Assembly (NCBI GenBank): GCA_964236465.1 | Contig: CAXSBZ010000008.1 | Coordinates: 1-64,000, forward strand | Length of the DNA: 64,000 nt | Direction of reading: 5' to 3' | Source of the DNA: Mucilaginibacter_A sp964236465 | GTDB lineage: Bacteria > Bacteroidota > Bacteroidia > Sphingobacteriales > Sphingobacteriaceae | Shown: positions 44,546 through 53,987 of the stretch, one piece after another | Numbering within the stretch: position 1 is the stretch's first letter | How the letters are laid out: each line of letters begins with the position of its first letter | Notes under the pieces: model-generated | Databases searched by the model: none | What the model saw: the letters and a program-made list of their open reading frames with translations, nothing else | Told to the model about the DNA's origin: nothing | Position numbers and translations under genes: made by a program

Positions 44546-44589
44546 TAAATTCGCATTTAGCAGCAACCGGATTTGGTTAAAATTTATAA

Positions 44590-45225
44590 ATGAATAAAAA
44601 CAGGCTCGAAGCATTTTCTGATGGCGTATTTGCTATTGCCATTACACTATTAGTTTTAAACATAAAAGTTCCAATTAAACAAAATATTAGTAACGGGCAG
44701 CTAAACCAAATTTTAGTTAATGCCTTGCCTCAATTGGTAAGTTTTGTTTTTAGTTTTTTAATAATCGGTGTTTTTTGGGTTGCCCATCACCGGATATTTA
44801 GTTTTGCAAAAGTTGTGGATACGCCGCTGGTGTGGCTAAACATTGTTTACCTGATGTTTATTGCAATCATTCCGTTTCCGGCTTCTATTTTGGCGGATAA
44901 TTTTTTTCTCACCACCACCATTCTACTTTACACCGGAACGTTGTTTTTAATTTCAATAATGAATTTTATCATATTGAAATATATTTTGCATAACGAAGAT
45001 GTAAAACATGAAGCATTAACACCCGAAGTATATCGATCAGCCACAAAAACAGCAGCAATCGGGCCAATCTGTTATATTTTGGCAGCTTGGACTTGTTTTT
45101 TAAGTGATTATATCAGTTTGTTTTTCATATCCTGCGCACTGCTTTTTTACATTTTTATTTCCGGTAAAAACACCATGAGTAAAAAGCTGATTGCTGTGGC
45201 GAAAGAAAAAGTAGAATCAGAATAA
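44590..45225 (+). CDS. TMEM175-like potassium channel (DUF1211)
   Basis: 211 residues with six hydrophobic segments. The first helix carries the family signature FSDGVFAIAITLLVLNIKVP, known from bacterial and lysosomal TMEM175 channels. WVAHHRIF follows helix 3. Bacterial members carry one such repeat and assemble as tetramers to conduct K+; that is family knowledge. Physiological role here unknown. Confidence 0.9.
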   Translation: MNKNRLEAFSDGVFAIAITLLVLNIKVPIKQNISNGQLNQILVNALPQLVSFVFSFLIIGVFWVAHHRIFSFAKVVDTPLVWLNIVYLMFIAIIPFPASILADNFFLTTTILLYTGTLFLISIMNFIILKYILHNEDVKHEALTPEVYRSATKTAAIGPICYILAAWTCFLSDYISLFFISCALLFYIFISGKNTMSKKLIAVAKEKVESE

Positions 45226-45250
45226 ATCAATGTATATCACCAAAAAAACA

Positions 45251-45267
45251 TTGGTAAAAGAAGCATC
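45251..45267 (+). repeat. Dispersed motif abutting the E2 stop codon
   Basis: TTGGTAAAAGAAGCATC, ending within the stop codon of the E2 gene (complement of 45266-45268). Lies between convergent genes. Confidence 0.65.
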
Positions 45268-46663
45268 AGATGTTTCGCTTCGTGTCCCAGTTTTCTAAAT
45301 AATCAGCTATTTTTTTGAGGAACATGCCGCCCAAAGCACCATCCACAATCCGGTGATCGTAGGACAACGACAGGTACATCAGGTGCCGGATGGCAATCAT
45401 ATCGCCAGACGGTGTTTCTACAACGGCCGGTTTTTTCTTAATCACACCAACGGCCAAAATAGCAACTTGCGGTTGATTGATAATCGGCGTGCCCATTATG
45501 TTGCCAAAAGAACCAATGTTGGTGATGGTAAAAGTGCCATCTTTTACTTCTTCGGGAAGCAACTTGTTGCCGCGGGCACGATTGGCCAGGTCATTTACAG
45601 CTTTTGCCAAACCCAGCAGATTCAAATTATCGGCATTTTTAATCACTGGAACAATCAGGTTCCCGGATGGCAAAGCCGTGGCCATGCCAATATTGATATT
45701 TTTTTTGCGGATGATCTGCGTACCGTTCAGCGACACATTCACCATCGGCATATCTTTTAAAGCGTTGGCAACTGCTTCTATAAAAATCGGTGTAAAGGTT
45801 ATTTTTACGCCTTCACGTTTTTCAAAAGCGGCTTTATTCCTGTCGCGCCATTGCACCAAATCGGTAACATCGGTTTCAATAAATGAGGTAACATGCGGCG
45901 AAGTTTGTTTGCTGATCACCATGTGGTCGGCAATCATTTTGCGCATCCGGTCCATTTCAATGATCTCATCACCACCTGAAAAAGAAAAATCAGCACCAGT
46001 ATTTTTATCTTCCGGTTTAAGTTGAGGCGGAGTTTCCGGTTCGGATGCTTCTTTTATCGGTACATTTTTAGGTTGATGCTGAACCGATTCGTTTTTTGAT
46101 TTTTGTTGCAGATAATCCAGCAGGTCATCTTTCGTCAGGCGTCCTTCAGCACCCGAACCGGGAATCTGGTCCAGTTCTTCCTGCCGGATATTCTCCTGAG
46201 CAGCAATACTTCTCACCAGCGGAGAATAAAAACGAATATTGTCTTTTGCAGAAATTGAAGCAGCAGTTTTCGGCTGTAAAAACTCAAGCCCCGGAATGGT
46301 TTCCGGCGATGCTTCTTTTATCGGTGTTTTTTCGGTAGGTGCTTCTTTTACCGATATATTTTCCAGTCGGGAAGTTATGGGCGGTGTTGCAGGCTGTGGC
46401 ACCAAATCAATATTTTCTTCCGCTTCGGTTTCAATCAAAGCAATTACGGCCCCAACCCGAACCACATCATCTTCCTGAAAAAACTGCTTATTCAATTTGC
46501 CTTTTACCGGCGACGGAACATCAGAATCCACTTTATCCGTTGCAATTTCTACCACCGCATCATCCGTTTCGATCACATCGCCTGGCTTTTTCAACCATTT
46601 GATCACCGTTGCTTCAGCAACACTTTCGCCCATTTTCGGCAGCAGCAATTCGTATAAAGCCAT
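45266..46663 (-). CDS. 2-oxo acid dehydrogenase E2 (dihydrolipoamide acyltransferase)
   Basis: 465 residues. Lipoyl domain 1-80 with the lipoylated lysine in EIATDKVDSDV; peripheral-subunit-binding domain at about 140-185 (FYSPLVRSIAAQENI ... GAEGRLTKDDLLDYL); catalytic domain with SYDHRIVDGALGG near the C-terminus. Whether it serves branched-chain keto acids, pyruvate or 2-oxoglutarate cannot be settled; sequence style favours the branched-chain (BkdB) type. No E1 or E3 adjoins. Three dispersed-motif copies lie in the two interdomain linkers. Confidence 0.9.
   Translation of the reverse strand: MALYELLLPKMGESVAEATVIKWLKKPGDVIETDDAVVEIATDKVDSDVPSPVKGKLNKQFFQEDDVVRVGAVIALIETEAEENIDLVPQPATPPITSRLENISVKEAPTEKTPIKEASPETIPGLEFLQPKTAASISAKDNIRFYSPLVRSIAAQENIRQEELDQIPGSGAEGRLTKDDLLDYLQQKSKNESVQHQPKNVPIKEASEPETPPQLKPEDKNTGADFSFSGGDEIIEMDRMRKMIADHMVISKQTSPHVTSFIETDVTDLVQWRDRNKAAFEKREGVKITFTPIFIEAVANALKDMPMVNVSLNGTQIIRKKNINIGMATALPSGNLIVPVIKNADNLNLLGLAKAVNDLANRARGNKLLPEEVKDGTFTITNIGSFGNIMGTPIINQPQVAILAVGVIKKKPAVVETPSGDMIAIRHLMYLSLSYDHRIVDGALGGMFLKKIADYLENWDTKRNI
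46044..46353 (-). repeat. Three dispersed-motif copies in the E2 linkers
   Basis: Copies at 46044-46060, 46308-46324 and 46339-46353, all sense relative to the gene. They encode VPIKEAS (near residue 201), TPIKEAS (near 113) and ISVKEAP (near 103). All are outside the folded domains. Confidence 0.85.
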
Positions 46664-46692
46664 TCTTGTATTTTGGTCGATAAAATTACGTT

Positions 46693-47937
46693 TTATTTTG
46701 ATTCACGTAGCAGTTTCAGCAAATCGATCATCGCATTGGTAGCGGTGCGCTCAATATTCTGGATGCGTTTATTGCCAAAAACATATTTTTTAGCCTTCGT
46801 TTTTTCTTTGTTGGCCACAGCAATCCAAACCGTTCCAACCGGTTTATCTTTCGTTCCGCCATCCGGGCCAGCAATCCCGGTAACGGCAACGGCATAATCA
46901 GAAGAAAAATTGCGTAGCGCACCTTCCGCCATCTCGCGCACGGTTTCTTCGCTGACGGCACCGTTTTCCCACAAAGTATCCGCATTAACGCCCAGCATCC
47001 GCTCCTTCATCTCATACGAATACGAAACTGCGCCACCCAAAAATATGCTGGAAGCACCGGGCAAACTCGTGAATAAATGCGCCAAATAACCGCCGGTGCA
47101 GCTCTCGGCCAGCGACAAGGTTTGCTGATTTTTTGCCATTAAAAGAAGTATTGCTTTTTCCAGCGGAATATCTTCAGTGGCGACAACCGTATCGCCCAAG
47201 CGATCCAGAATTTTTTGGGTTTGAATTTGGAGTTCCTGTTTTAACTGATTTTCATCTTCGCCGTAAGCACTCAGCCGCAAACGCACCACGCCCAATTTCG
47301 GCAGATAAGCCAGTTTGATTTCCGCTGGAAGCTGATCTTCAATATCTGCAATCCGTTCGGCTAAAAAAGATTCACCTTCGCCAGCTGTCAGAATAGTTTG
47401 GTGGATGATTTTTGGCAGATCAAAAGTTTGTTTCAACTTTGGGATCACTAAATCTTCCATCAGATACATCATCTCAAACGGAACGCCGGGCATTGAAACA
47501 TATACTTTTCCCTGCTCTTGAAACCACATGCCTGGAGCTGTACCGTTTTTGTTTTGCAAAACCTCACAATTTTCCGGCACATCAGCCTGGCCGATGTTTA
47601 CCTCAAGCAGCGGGCGGTTGTATCGGGCAAAAATCGCGGCCACATTGTCCAGCGTTTCCTGGTCGCGTTTTATGCCGACACCAAAATATTCGGCCAAAGT
47701 GGTTTTGGTAATATCGTCTTTTGTGGGGCCTAAACCGCCGGTGATCAAAATAATGTCGGCGCGGCCGGATGCTTCTTTTAGGGCAGATAAAATGTGCTCG
47801 CGGTCATCAGAAACAGAAGAAATTTGCTTGATGCGGATACCGGCAGCATTGAGCTGCTGCGCCATCCAGGCCGAATTGCTATCGATAATCTGCCCGATCA
47901 GGATTTCATCTCCAATGGTAATAATTTCTGCTAACAT
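46693..47937 (-). CDS. cinA: CinA family nicotinamide-nucleotide amidohydrolase
   Basis: 414 residues. N-terminal MoCF-binding-like domain (ITIGDEILIGQIIDSNSAWM, ITGGLGPTKDDITK) and C-terminal CinA amidase domain (SLAESCTGGYLAHLFTSLPG, VAVTGIAGPDGGTKDKPVGT). It recycles NMN to NaMN; the N-terminal part has ADP-ribose pyrophosphatase activity in studied members. The competence-linked name comes from Streptococcus and does not by itself show competence here. lptD follows 1 base upstream. Motif copies at 47138-47153 and 47767-47783. Confidence 0.94.
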   Translation of the reverse strand: MLAEIITIGDEILIGQIIDSNSAWMAQQLNAAGIRIKQISSVSDDREHILSALKEASGRADIILITGGLGPTKDDITKTTLAEYFGVGIKRDQETLDNVAAIFARYNRPLLEVNIGQADVPENCEVLQNKNGTAPGMWFQEQGKVYVSMPGVPFEMMYLMEDLVIPKLKQTFDLPKIIHQTILTAGEGESFLAERIADIEDQLPAEIKLAYLPKLGVVRLRLSAYGEDENQLKQELQIQTQKILDRLGDTVVATEDIPLEKAILLLMAKNQQTLSLAESCTGGYLAHLFTSLPGASSIFLGGAVSYSYEMKERMLGVNADTLWENGAVSEETVREMAEGALRNFSSDYAVAVTGIAGPDGGTKDKPVGTVWIAVANKEKTKAKKYVFGNKRIQNIERTATNAMIDLLKLLRESK

Positions 47938-47938
47938 G

Positions 47939-50701
47939 CTAATAATTGTTGTAGTAATCTTTGCGCTTGTTCAGCTTCAGCGTTTGCAAAATGCTGGCTT
48001 TTACCCGCAAATCAACGCTGTAATATTTGTAATAACCAAACGGGATCCATTGAAAAGCCAAATCCCAGCAATGCAAATCGCGATAAATATTTAAGGAAGT
48101 GGTGCTGACTTTGTTCAGCCTGAAATCATAACCGGTGGTATATTGCAGCTTCCATTTTGGCGTTACGTTGAAATCGCCGTTCACATTTACGGCATTGTTG
48201 ATGCTCGTGGTTACGCCGGAATTGAAATACGTAAAATTATAATTCAACGAAACATTCCAGGGGATATTAAAATCTACAAACGCATTCGGGTCGCGGTTGA
48301 TCATGGCCAATTGCCCGGCTTGCTGTGCATTTATGCCCTGCAAAGTATTGGTGTTATTTTGATTGCGCTGCTGGCTTTGGTTTCTGGCCGAATTTGAGTT
48401 TAAACTGAAGTTTGAAGAGATAGAAAATGCGGTGAGCGTTGGTAGCTTTCCTGATTCTAAAGTATATCGGTTTGTTAATAGTTGATATTTTTTAATTTGC
48501 CCGTTGATTATAGAATCTTTTATAATTGTAGTGTATGGATCAAAAACAGCAGTAAAATTTAGCCCCAGTTTTTGGTTGAACAAAGCCGTCCGCCCGGTAA
48601 CGTTGATGGGTTGAAGCTTTAAAGAATCAGCCACAAAATTATAAAAAGTAGAAAACGACAGTCCTTGCAAAATTGGGATTTTGCGGTCGGTATTTGTCGT
48701 ATCCGTACTTTTTGCCCGTACTTTTGCTTCAACGGTATTATCCACGCTCAAAGCCAAACCGGCAGACCTTCCGCCTGATGGTCCCCTATAAAGCGAATTG
48801 TCAAAAATAGAATAACGGGTGGAAGAATAAGGGTAAGGAATGGCCGGATTGCTGACCACGTTCTGGAAGTATCTGTAGGAATTGCTGTTGTAATCCGGGC
48901 GGTATTGGAAACTTAGCGAAGGCGTCATCACATGATGGATTTGTTTGAGCCAGCCTTTTTTAAAAACCAAATTACCATATACTTTGGTAGATAAACCCGT
49001 GCTTACACTATAAGAACCTGCCCGGCGAAAACCCGGAATGGTATCGGTAACTAAAGAATCTACACCGGTTGTATTTCCGCGGGCATACCGTTTCCGGATA
49101 GTTTGTAGATAATCTACTTCACTGTAATTTATGCTGGAAGAAAACTGAAAATATTTCAACACATTCAAACTCAAACTCACCGGAATATTTTGCTGGAAAC
49201 CGTTTTGAAAACGCCTGAAAACCTGCTTGGTCAAAAATTGAGACTCAGGAATAGCTGAAACCTGGTTATCGCCGGTCAGCGTGTATTGCACATTAATCCG
49301 CTGATACCATTTCTGCTCGCCAACCCTGGTTTTAGAATCAAACGGATTGATACTGGCCACGTTAAAATTAAAACTTGGCAAATCTAACGTGATTGTTCCT
49401 GTAGATAAATCTTGGCTATGGTTGGCACTTGCCGTAAAATTGAAAGGTGTACCTGCCCAAGTTTTACTATAAGCAACACTTGAGCGCAAGTTATTTTGGG
49501 TTAGAGCAGTTAAATTATAATTTACTGTACTCGCATTATTTCTATAGTAAGTTTGAGTACCTGCATTTACCGAAGCACTAAAAGTGCTTCCCGGATTAGC
49601 GTTCGGGTTTTGAGTGTGCGACCAACGGATGTTGAAATCTTTTGCAGCCGGATCGGTTTCCAAACCATATTTATGGTAGCCGAAACTCAGCACCAAATTG
49701 CCAGAATATTTATAGCGGTCAAAATAGCGTGCATCACTGCTCAACTCAAACGAACCTTTAGAATAAATGGAACCGTAATTAGTGAGGTCAAACTTATCCC
49801 CAAAACCCATGTAATAGCCAAAATTCCGCAGGTTAAAACCTAATTGTGCATCCTCGCCAAAACTGGGTAAAATGATACCGGAAGTTCTTTTGTCGGGTTT
49901 TGGGAAAAAGCCAAACGGAATAGCGACCGGCAGCGGGATGCCTTCAATCTCCAAATAAGCTGGCCCTGAGATAATCTGGTTTTTTTCGGCAATCCCTTTG
50001 GTGATTACAATCCCGAAATGGGTATCAGGATAGGGCAAATTACAGGTGCTGAACAGAATGTTGCGGTAAGCAATTTCGTCTTCGTTCAGCTTTTTGGCCT
50101 GTCCGCCGGAAATGTAATTGCCCTGCTGTTCTGAAAACGCCTGGAAAATTTTTGCTTTCTTGGTGACGTAATTAAAAACTAAAGAATCTGCTGTAACCGG
50201 ACTGTCATTTTTTTGCTTGAGAATTGGCTTGCCATAATAGCGTTTTGTTTTCGGATTGACATTTCCGCGGGCATAAGCATTGTGGTTTTTTTGATCGAGT
50301 TTGATGTATTCAGCATCAATTGCAGCATCGTCATAAGTAATGCGCGCCCGGCCATATAAGTAAACAATATTGTTGACCTGATCCGTAACAATAGAATCTT
50401 CTGCCGTATATTTTACTGTAGAACCTAAATTGCTCTTGGCTTTTGCAGCAGTATCGGTTTTGGCAGCGGTTTTTGAGGATGCTGTTTTTACCCCTGTTTT
50501 TTTGCTTTTCTTTCCTTTTGCCGGTATAGTATCCTGCTTCAAAAAAATACGGTCTCTTTTTTTAGCGGAATCCAGTTGGATAATTGTATCGGCTCCAGGC
50601 AACTTATATTTTTTAGCAAAACGGGGAATTGACAAAGAAAAAGCTGAAAAAAAAGAAATTATGATAATGAGTACAGGAAAAAGAAATTTTATAAATCTCA
50701 A
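47939..50701 (-). CDS. lptD: LptD/OstA-type outer-membrane LPS assembly protein
   Basis: 920 residues with a signal-anchor-like N-terminus. An OstA/LptA-like beta-taco domain (about 110-230: RARITYDDAAIDAEYIKLDQ) precedes a large beta-barrel with the conserved IPLPVAIPFGFFPKPDKRTS. This is the Bacteroidota form of LptD, which inserts lipopolysaccharide into the outer leaflet. The disordered segment before the OstA domain (KKSKKTGVKTASSKTAAKTD) contains a sister-motif copy at 50477-50494. The cysteines used for LptD disulfides in E. coli are not obviously conserved. Divergent from the amidase gene. Confidence 0.88.
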   Translation of the reverse strand: MRFIKFLFPVLIIIISFFSAFSLSIPRFAKKYKLPGADTIIQLDSAKKRDRIFLKQDTIPAKGKKSKKTGVKTASSKTAAKTDTAAKAKSNLGSTVKYTAEDSIVTDQVNNIVYLYGRARITYDDAAIDAEYIKLDQKNHNAYARGNVNPKTKRYYGKPILKQKNDSPVTADSLVFNYVTKKAKIFQAFSEQQGNYISGGQAKKLNEDEIAYRNILFSTCNLPYPDTHFGIVITKGIAEKNQIISGPAYLEIEGIPLPVAIPFGFFPKPDKRTSGIILPSFGEDAQLGFNLRNFGYYMGFGDKFDLTNYGSIYSKGSFELSSDARYFDRYKYSGNLVLSFGYHKYGLETDPAAKDFNIRWSHTQNPNANPGSTFSASVNAGTQTYYRNNASTVNYNLTALTQNNLRSSVAYSKTWAGTPFNFTASANHSQDLSTGTITLDLPSFNFNVASINPFDSKTRVGEQKWYQRINVQYTLTGDNQVSAIPESQFLTKQVFRRFQNGFQQNIPVSLSLNVLKYFQFSSSINYSEVDYLQTIRKRYARGNTTGVDSLVTDTIPGFRRAGSYSVSTGLSTKVYGNLVFKKGWLKQIHHVMTPSLSFQYRPDYNSNSYRYFQNVVSNPAIPYPYSSTRYSIFDNSLYRGPSGGRSAGLALSVDNTVEAKVRAKSTDTTNTDRKIPILQGLSFSTFYNFVADSLKLQPINVTGRTALFNQKLGLNFTAVFDPYTTIIKDSIINGQIKKYQLLTNRYTLESGKLPTLTAFSISSNFSLNSNSARNQSQQRNQNNTNTLQGINAQQAGQLAMINRDPNAFVDFNIPWNVSLNYNFTYFNSGVTTSINNAVNVNGDFNVTPKWKLQYTTGYDFRLNKVSTTSLNIYRDLHCWDLAFQWIPFGYYKYYSVDLRVKASILQTLKLNKRKDYYNNY

Positions 50702-50756
50702 AATTGATTTTGAATATTATTTTTGCAAATATATGTTGTGCACGGTCTCAAAATTA

Positions 50757-51602
50757 ATGAAAAATAGAACATTGAAAAGGCTCATTTATTGTTTAACATT
50801 TTTTAACTTGTTTACCAGCACTACTTCTTTTGCCTATAAAAAATCATTGATAGATACCGTTGCCGAAAAACGTTTCAAACTTAAAACCATTGTGGTAGAT
50901 GCCGGGCATGGTGGCCGCCGCACCGGTGCTTCCGGTTCTTTTTCGTTGGAAAAGGATGTAACGCTGGCCATCGCTTTTAAGTTACAAAAAGCGATACAGC
51001 AGGAAATGAACGACGTAAAAGTAGTGATGACGCGCACTACTGGCGATGATGTGGAATGGCAAAAAAGATCGGATATTGCCAACGAAAACAAGGGGAATCT
51101 TTTTATTTCCATACATTGCAACTCTTTGCCGGATAAAACAGTTACTGTTCGCGGCAAAAGGACCCGCATCCCGGATCGCTCCGGAAAAGGAGTTTTGCTG
51201 CTGGTTTATGGTTTTCATCGCACCAAAGAAGAAGAAAAAGCTATCCGCGAAAACCTGATGGATGACAAAGAATCGTCTGAAATGAACACGGGTTTTGACC
51301 CGAATGATCCGACATCAACCATTCTGATGAACGCTTATAAAAATAAGTATCGTAAACAAAGCATCCGTTTTGCTGATTTAGTAAATAATGAATTCGTTGC
51401 AACTGATGGCCGCCACAGCAACGGCGTGATTGAGCAAGGCGTATTGGTTTTGTGCCACAGTGCAATGCCCTCTGTTTTGGTAGAAACAGGCTTTATCAAT
51501 AATCCGGATGATGAAAAATATTTAAACTCCGAAGAAGGACAAACGGAGATTGTAAATTCTATTGTCCGTGCCATCGTAAAATACCGCAAGGAAAATGAAT
51601 AA
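50757..51602 (+). CDS. N-acetylmuramoyl-L-alanine amidase (Amidase_3)
   Basis: 281 residues. Signal peptide MKNRTLKRLIYCLTFFNLFT; the start at 50757 gives it (50733 is an alternative, and longer frames run into lptD). The zinc site is visible: His in VVDAGHGG, Glu in SFSLEKDVTLA, His in FISIHCNS; the catalytic Glu is in SVLVETGFINN. It cleaves the amide between MurNAc and the stem peptide in the periplasm. The MlaD-like gene follows after 32 bases. Confidence 0.93.
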   Translation: MKNRTLKRLIYCLTFFNLFTSTTSFAYKKSLIDTVAEKRFKLKTIVVDAGHGGRRTGASGSFSLEKDVTLAIAFKLQKAIQQEMNDVKVVMTRTTGDDVEWQKRSDIANENKGNLFISIHCNSLPDKTVTVRGKRTRIPDRSGKGVLLLVYGFHRTKEEEKAIRENLMDDKESSEMNTGFDPNDPTSTILMNAYKNKYRKQSIRFADLVNNEFVATDGRHSNGVIEQGVLVLCHSAMPSVLVETGFINNPDDEKYLNSEEGQTEIVNSIVRAIVKYRKENE

Positions 51603-51634
51603 TCCTAATTTAATTTTATTTAACATTCTATATT

Positions 51635-52582
51635 TTGAAAATATCTAACGAAACAAAAATCGGCGCATTGACTGCCGTTGCTATTACTATACTTATTTTA
51701 GGTTATAATTTTTTGCGTGGAAACGACATCTTGTCCAGAGAGCAAAGGTTTTATGCCGTTTATGGCCATGTTGACGGGTTAAATGTTTCTAAGCCGGTAT
51801 TGGTAAACGGTTTTCAGATTGGCCGTGTTTCTGATATGAAACTACAGCCGAGTGGTAAAACAGTTGTCGAATTCAAGATCAACAAAGATTATCCGATTCC
51901 CGAAAATTCTGTTGCCCGGCTGATGAGTACAGACTTACTTGGCAGCAAAGCCATTGAATTTGAATTGGGCAACAGCAAAACTTTTGCTGAAAATAAAGAC
52001 ACTTTACGATCAAATGTAGAAAGAAGCCTGGCAGAATCTGTGCAGCCGGTGCAGAAAAAGGCGGAAACGATTATTGCAAAAATGGATTCTTTGCTCACTT
52101 CTGTCAACACAATTTTGAACCCTTCTTTTCAAAAAAATATCGACCGGACTTTCAAAAGTATCGCTGCAACTTTGGAAACTTTGGAAGGAACAACAAAAAA
52201 AGTGGATGGTTTAGTGGGGTCTGAAGGTGGCCGAATCAGTAAGATTTTGGCCAATTTTGAATCAATTTCCGGAAACCTGCGCAACAACAATGAGCACATT
52301 TCACACATCGTTTCCAATTTCGATCAAATGAGCAATCAAATGGCAAAATTAAATGTGCAAGAAACTTTAACAAATGCCAATAAAGCGGTCTCAGAACTTC
52401 AGGCAGCGATTGAAAAGATCAATAACGGAAAAGGATCCGTGAGTTTGTTATTGAACGATGATAAGTTGTATAATAATTTGAATGACGCCGCAGGAAACTT
52501 GGATAAACTGATGATTGATTTGAAAGCTAATCCAAAAAGATACGTAAGCTTTTCAATATTTGGCGGTAAGAAAAACAACTGA
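51635..52582 (+). CDS. MlaD/MCE family lipid-transport protein
   Basis: 315 residues, start codon TTG (MKISNETKIGALTAVAITI). An N-terminal transmembrane helix precedes an MCE domain (about 35-115: FYAVYGHVDGLNVSKPVLVNG, VGRVSD-like IGRVSDM). A long helical coiled region follows. MCE proteins form hexameric lipid tunnels from an ABC transporter in the inner membrane; no mlaE/mlaF genes adjoin here. The position after the amidase recurs in Bacteroidota from memory. Stop codon TGA lies in a dispersed motif. Confidence 0.9.
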   Translation: MKISNETKIGALTAVAITILILGYNFLRGNDILSREQRFYAVYGHVDGLNVSKPVLVNGFQIGRVSDMKLQPSGKTVVEFKINKDYPIPENSVARLMSTDLLGSKAIEFELGNSKTFAENKDTLRSNVERSLAESVQPVQKKAETIIAKMDSLLTSVNTILNPSFQKNIDRTFKSIAATLETLEGTTKKVDGLVGSEGGRISKILANFESISGNLRNNNEHISHIVSNFDQMSNQMAKLNVQETLTNANKAVSELQAAIEKINNGKGSVSLLLNDDKLYNNLNDAAGNLDKLMIDLKANPKRYVSFSIFGGKKNN

Positions 52583-52620
52583 TAAAAGAAGTATTGAAAA
52601 AAGACTGCTAAAAGAAGTAT
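52579..52620 (+). repeat. Two direct motif copies between mlaD-like gene and RNase Z
   Basis: CTGATAAAAGAAGTAT (52579-52594), which includes the TGA stop of the upstream gene, and CTGCTAAAAGAAGTAT (52605-52620). They fill the 39-base gap between convergent genes. Confidence 0.75.
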
Positions 52621-52621
52621 T

Positions 52622-53533
52622 TTAAACTAAAAATACTTTTCCTTCAATGGCCAGTTCAGTTTCAGGAAAAACTGTTCTGGCTTCTTCCAGCAAACCTTCC
52701 AACGTTTTATATCGGGCAGAGAAATGTCCGATTAAAAGTTTTTTAACATGAGCTTTTTTTGCGATTTCTCCGGCCTGAAGTGCCGTTGTGTGATGCGTTT
52801 CCTGAGCGCGAGACAACAAATCTTGCATAAAAGTAGCTTCATGGTATAACAAGCTTACGTTTTTAATTTGAGGCAGATACGCTTCTCCGGCTAAAGTATC
52901 TGAGCAGTAAGCATAACTTTTGGGTTCTTCCGGCTGGATGGTTAAAAGTTCATTTGGGATGGCTTCTCCTTGATTATTTATAAAATCTTCTCCTTTTTTC
53001 AACTGAAAAAACTGACTCCGATCAACCTGATATTTTTCCAGCTGCTCTGCATCTAATTTTAACAAAGGCCTCTTTTGCCGAAACACAAAACCTGTGCAAG
53101 GAATGCGGTGGTTTAAAATAATCGTTTCAACTGTTAGGTCATTGTTATCCAAAACAACTTCTGAATAATTAGTTTGCAGAGGATAAAATTCTATATCGTA
53201 ATGCAGTGTCGTCCAGGAATACTCAAAATGAACATTGATAATTTTGATCAATTCGGGCGGACCGAAAAGTTTCATTGGTTTTTTCCGGCCGTTAAGGTGC
53301 ATAGAAGATAGCAAACCAATCAATCCAAGATAATGATCGCCATGCAAATGGCTAATAAATATGTGGTCAATTTTACTGGGTTTCACATCAAAACGCAACA
53401 TCTGCTGCTGTGTGCCTTCACCACAATCGATTAGGTAAACACGTTCATTAACATTAAGTGCCTGCGAAGTTGGATTTCTGTTGTAAATAGGTGTGGCAGA
53501 GCTGCTCCCTAATATCGTTACATCAAATCTCAT
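52622..53533 (-). CDS. rnz: Ribonuclease Z
   Basis: 303 residues, MBL fold. The metal motif is SHLHGDHYLGLIGLLSS; further ligands lie in YCSDTLAG and LIGHFSARYK, the latter the typical RNase Z HFS segment. It trims the 3' ends of tRNA precursors. The gene is 17 bases downstream of the STAS gene on the same strand. Confidence 0.95.
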   Translation of the reverse strand: MRFDVTILGSSSATPIYNRNPTSQALNVNERVYLIDCGEGTQQQMLRFDVKPSKIDHIFISHLHGDHYLGLIGLLSSMHLNGRKKPMKLFGPPELIKIINVHFEYSWTTLHYDIEFYPLQTNYSEVVLDNNDLTVETIILNHRIPCTGFVFRQKRPLLKLDAEQLEKYQVDRSQFFQLKKGEDFINNQGEAIPNELLTIQPEEPKSYAYCSDTLAGEAYLPQIKNVSLLYHEATFMQDLLSRAQETHHTTALQAGEIAKKAHVKKLLIGHFSARYKTLEGLLEEARTVFPETELAIEGKVFLV

Positions 53534-53550
53534 CTCGCAGCAAAAGCCAG

Positions 53551-53928
53551 TTACTTGGGTTCTTTTTTAAGTTCTTTTTCAATTTCTTCCATAAAAACCA
53601 AATCTATTGCCTCTTCTGTTGTTCCCACAATTGAAAGCACGTTTTCTAATTGTGAAATCGAAATTAACCGTGCTACAGAATCACTCAAACCGGTTAGTAT
53701 AAAAGTTCCTTCGGCATTTTTACAGATGCGGTGGCCCACCAATAAACTGCTCAAACCAGAAGAATCTGCAAACTTGACCATCGACAAATCGAGAATAATA
53801 TTGCGCTGCCCATCCGTATTCATCAGAATTAGTTCTGATTTTAGTTGAGGTGAGATCAATGAATTTAATTTTGATTCATTTAATTTAATCAAAACATATT
53901 TTTCATGTTTATCAACCGTAAATTTCAT
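53551..53928 (-). CDS. STAS-domain anti-sigma factor antagonist
   Basis: 125 residues, a lone STAS domain. The phosphorylatable serine is in LDLSMVKFADSSGLSSLLVG. Such proteins are controlled by partner-switching kinases and phosphatases; none adjoin. The acidic/basic C-terminal tail (EEIEKELKKEPK) is extra. Target sigma or effector unknown. It is adjacent to rnz, an order I recall from other Bacteroidota. Confidence 0.88.
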   Translation of the reverse strand: MKFTVDKHEKYVLIKLNESKLNSLISPQLKSELILMNTDGQRNIILDLSMVKFADSSGLSSLLVGHRICKNAEGTFILTGLSDSVARLISISQLENVLSIVGTTEEAIDLVFMEEIEKELKKEPK

Positions 53929-53987
53929 ATACCTTAATTATTAATAGTTAAAGATAGAATAATTCGTGTAGAAATAAAAAAAGAGTT

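Noticed and set aside
46693..47937. cinA as evidence for natural competence
   Set aside because: CinA is a widespread NMN-recycling enzyme; its presence does not indicate DNA uptake.
50430..50756. N-terminal extension of the amidase
   Set aside because: Lies antisense to lptD; a proper signal peptide starts at 50757.
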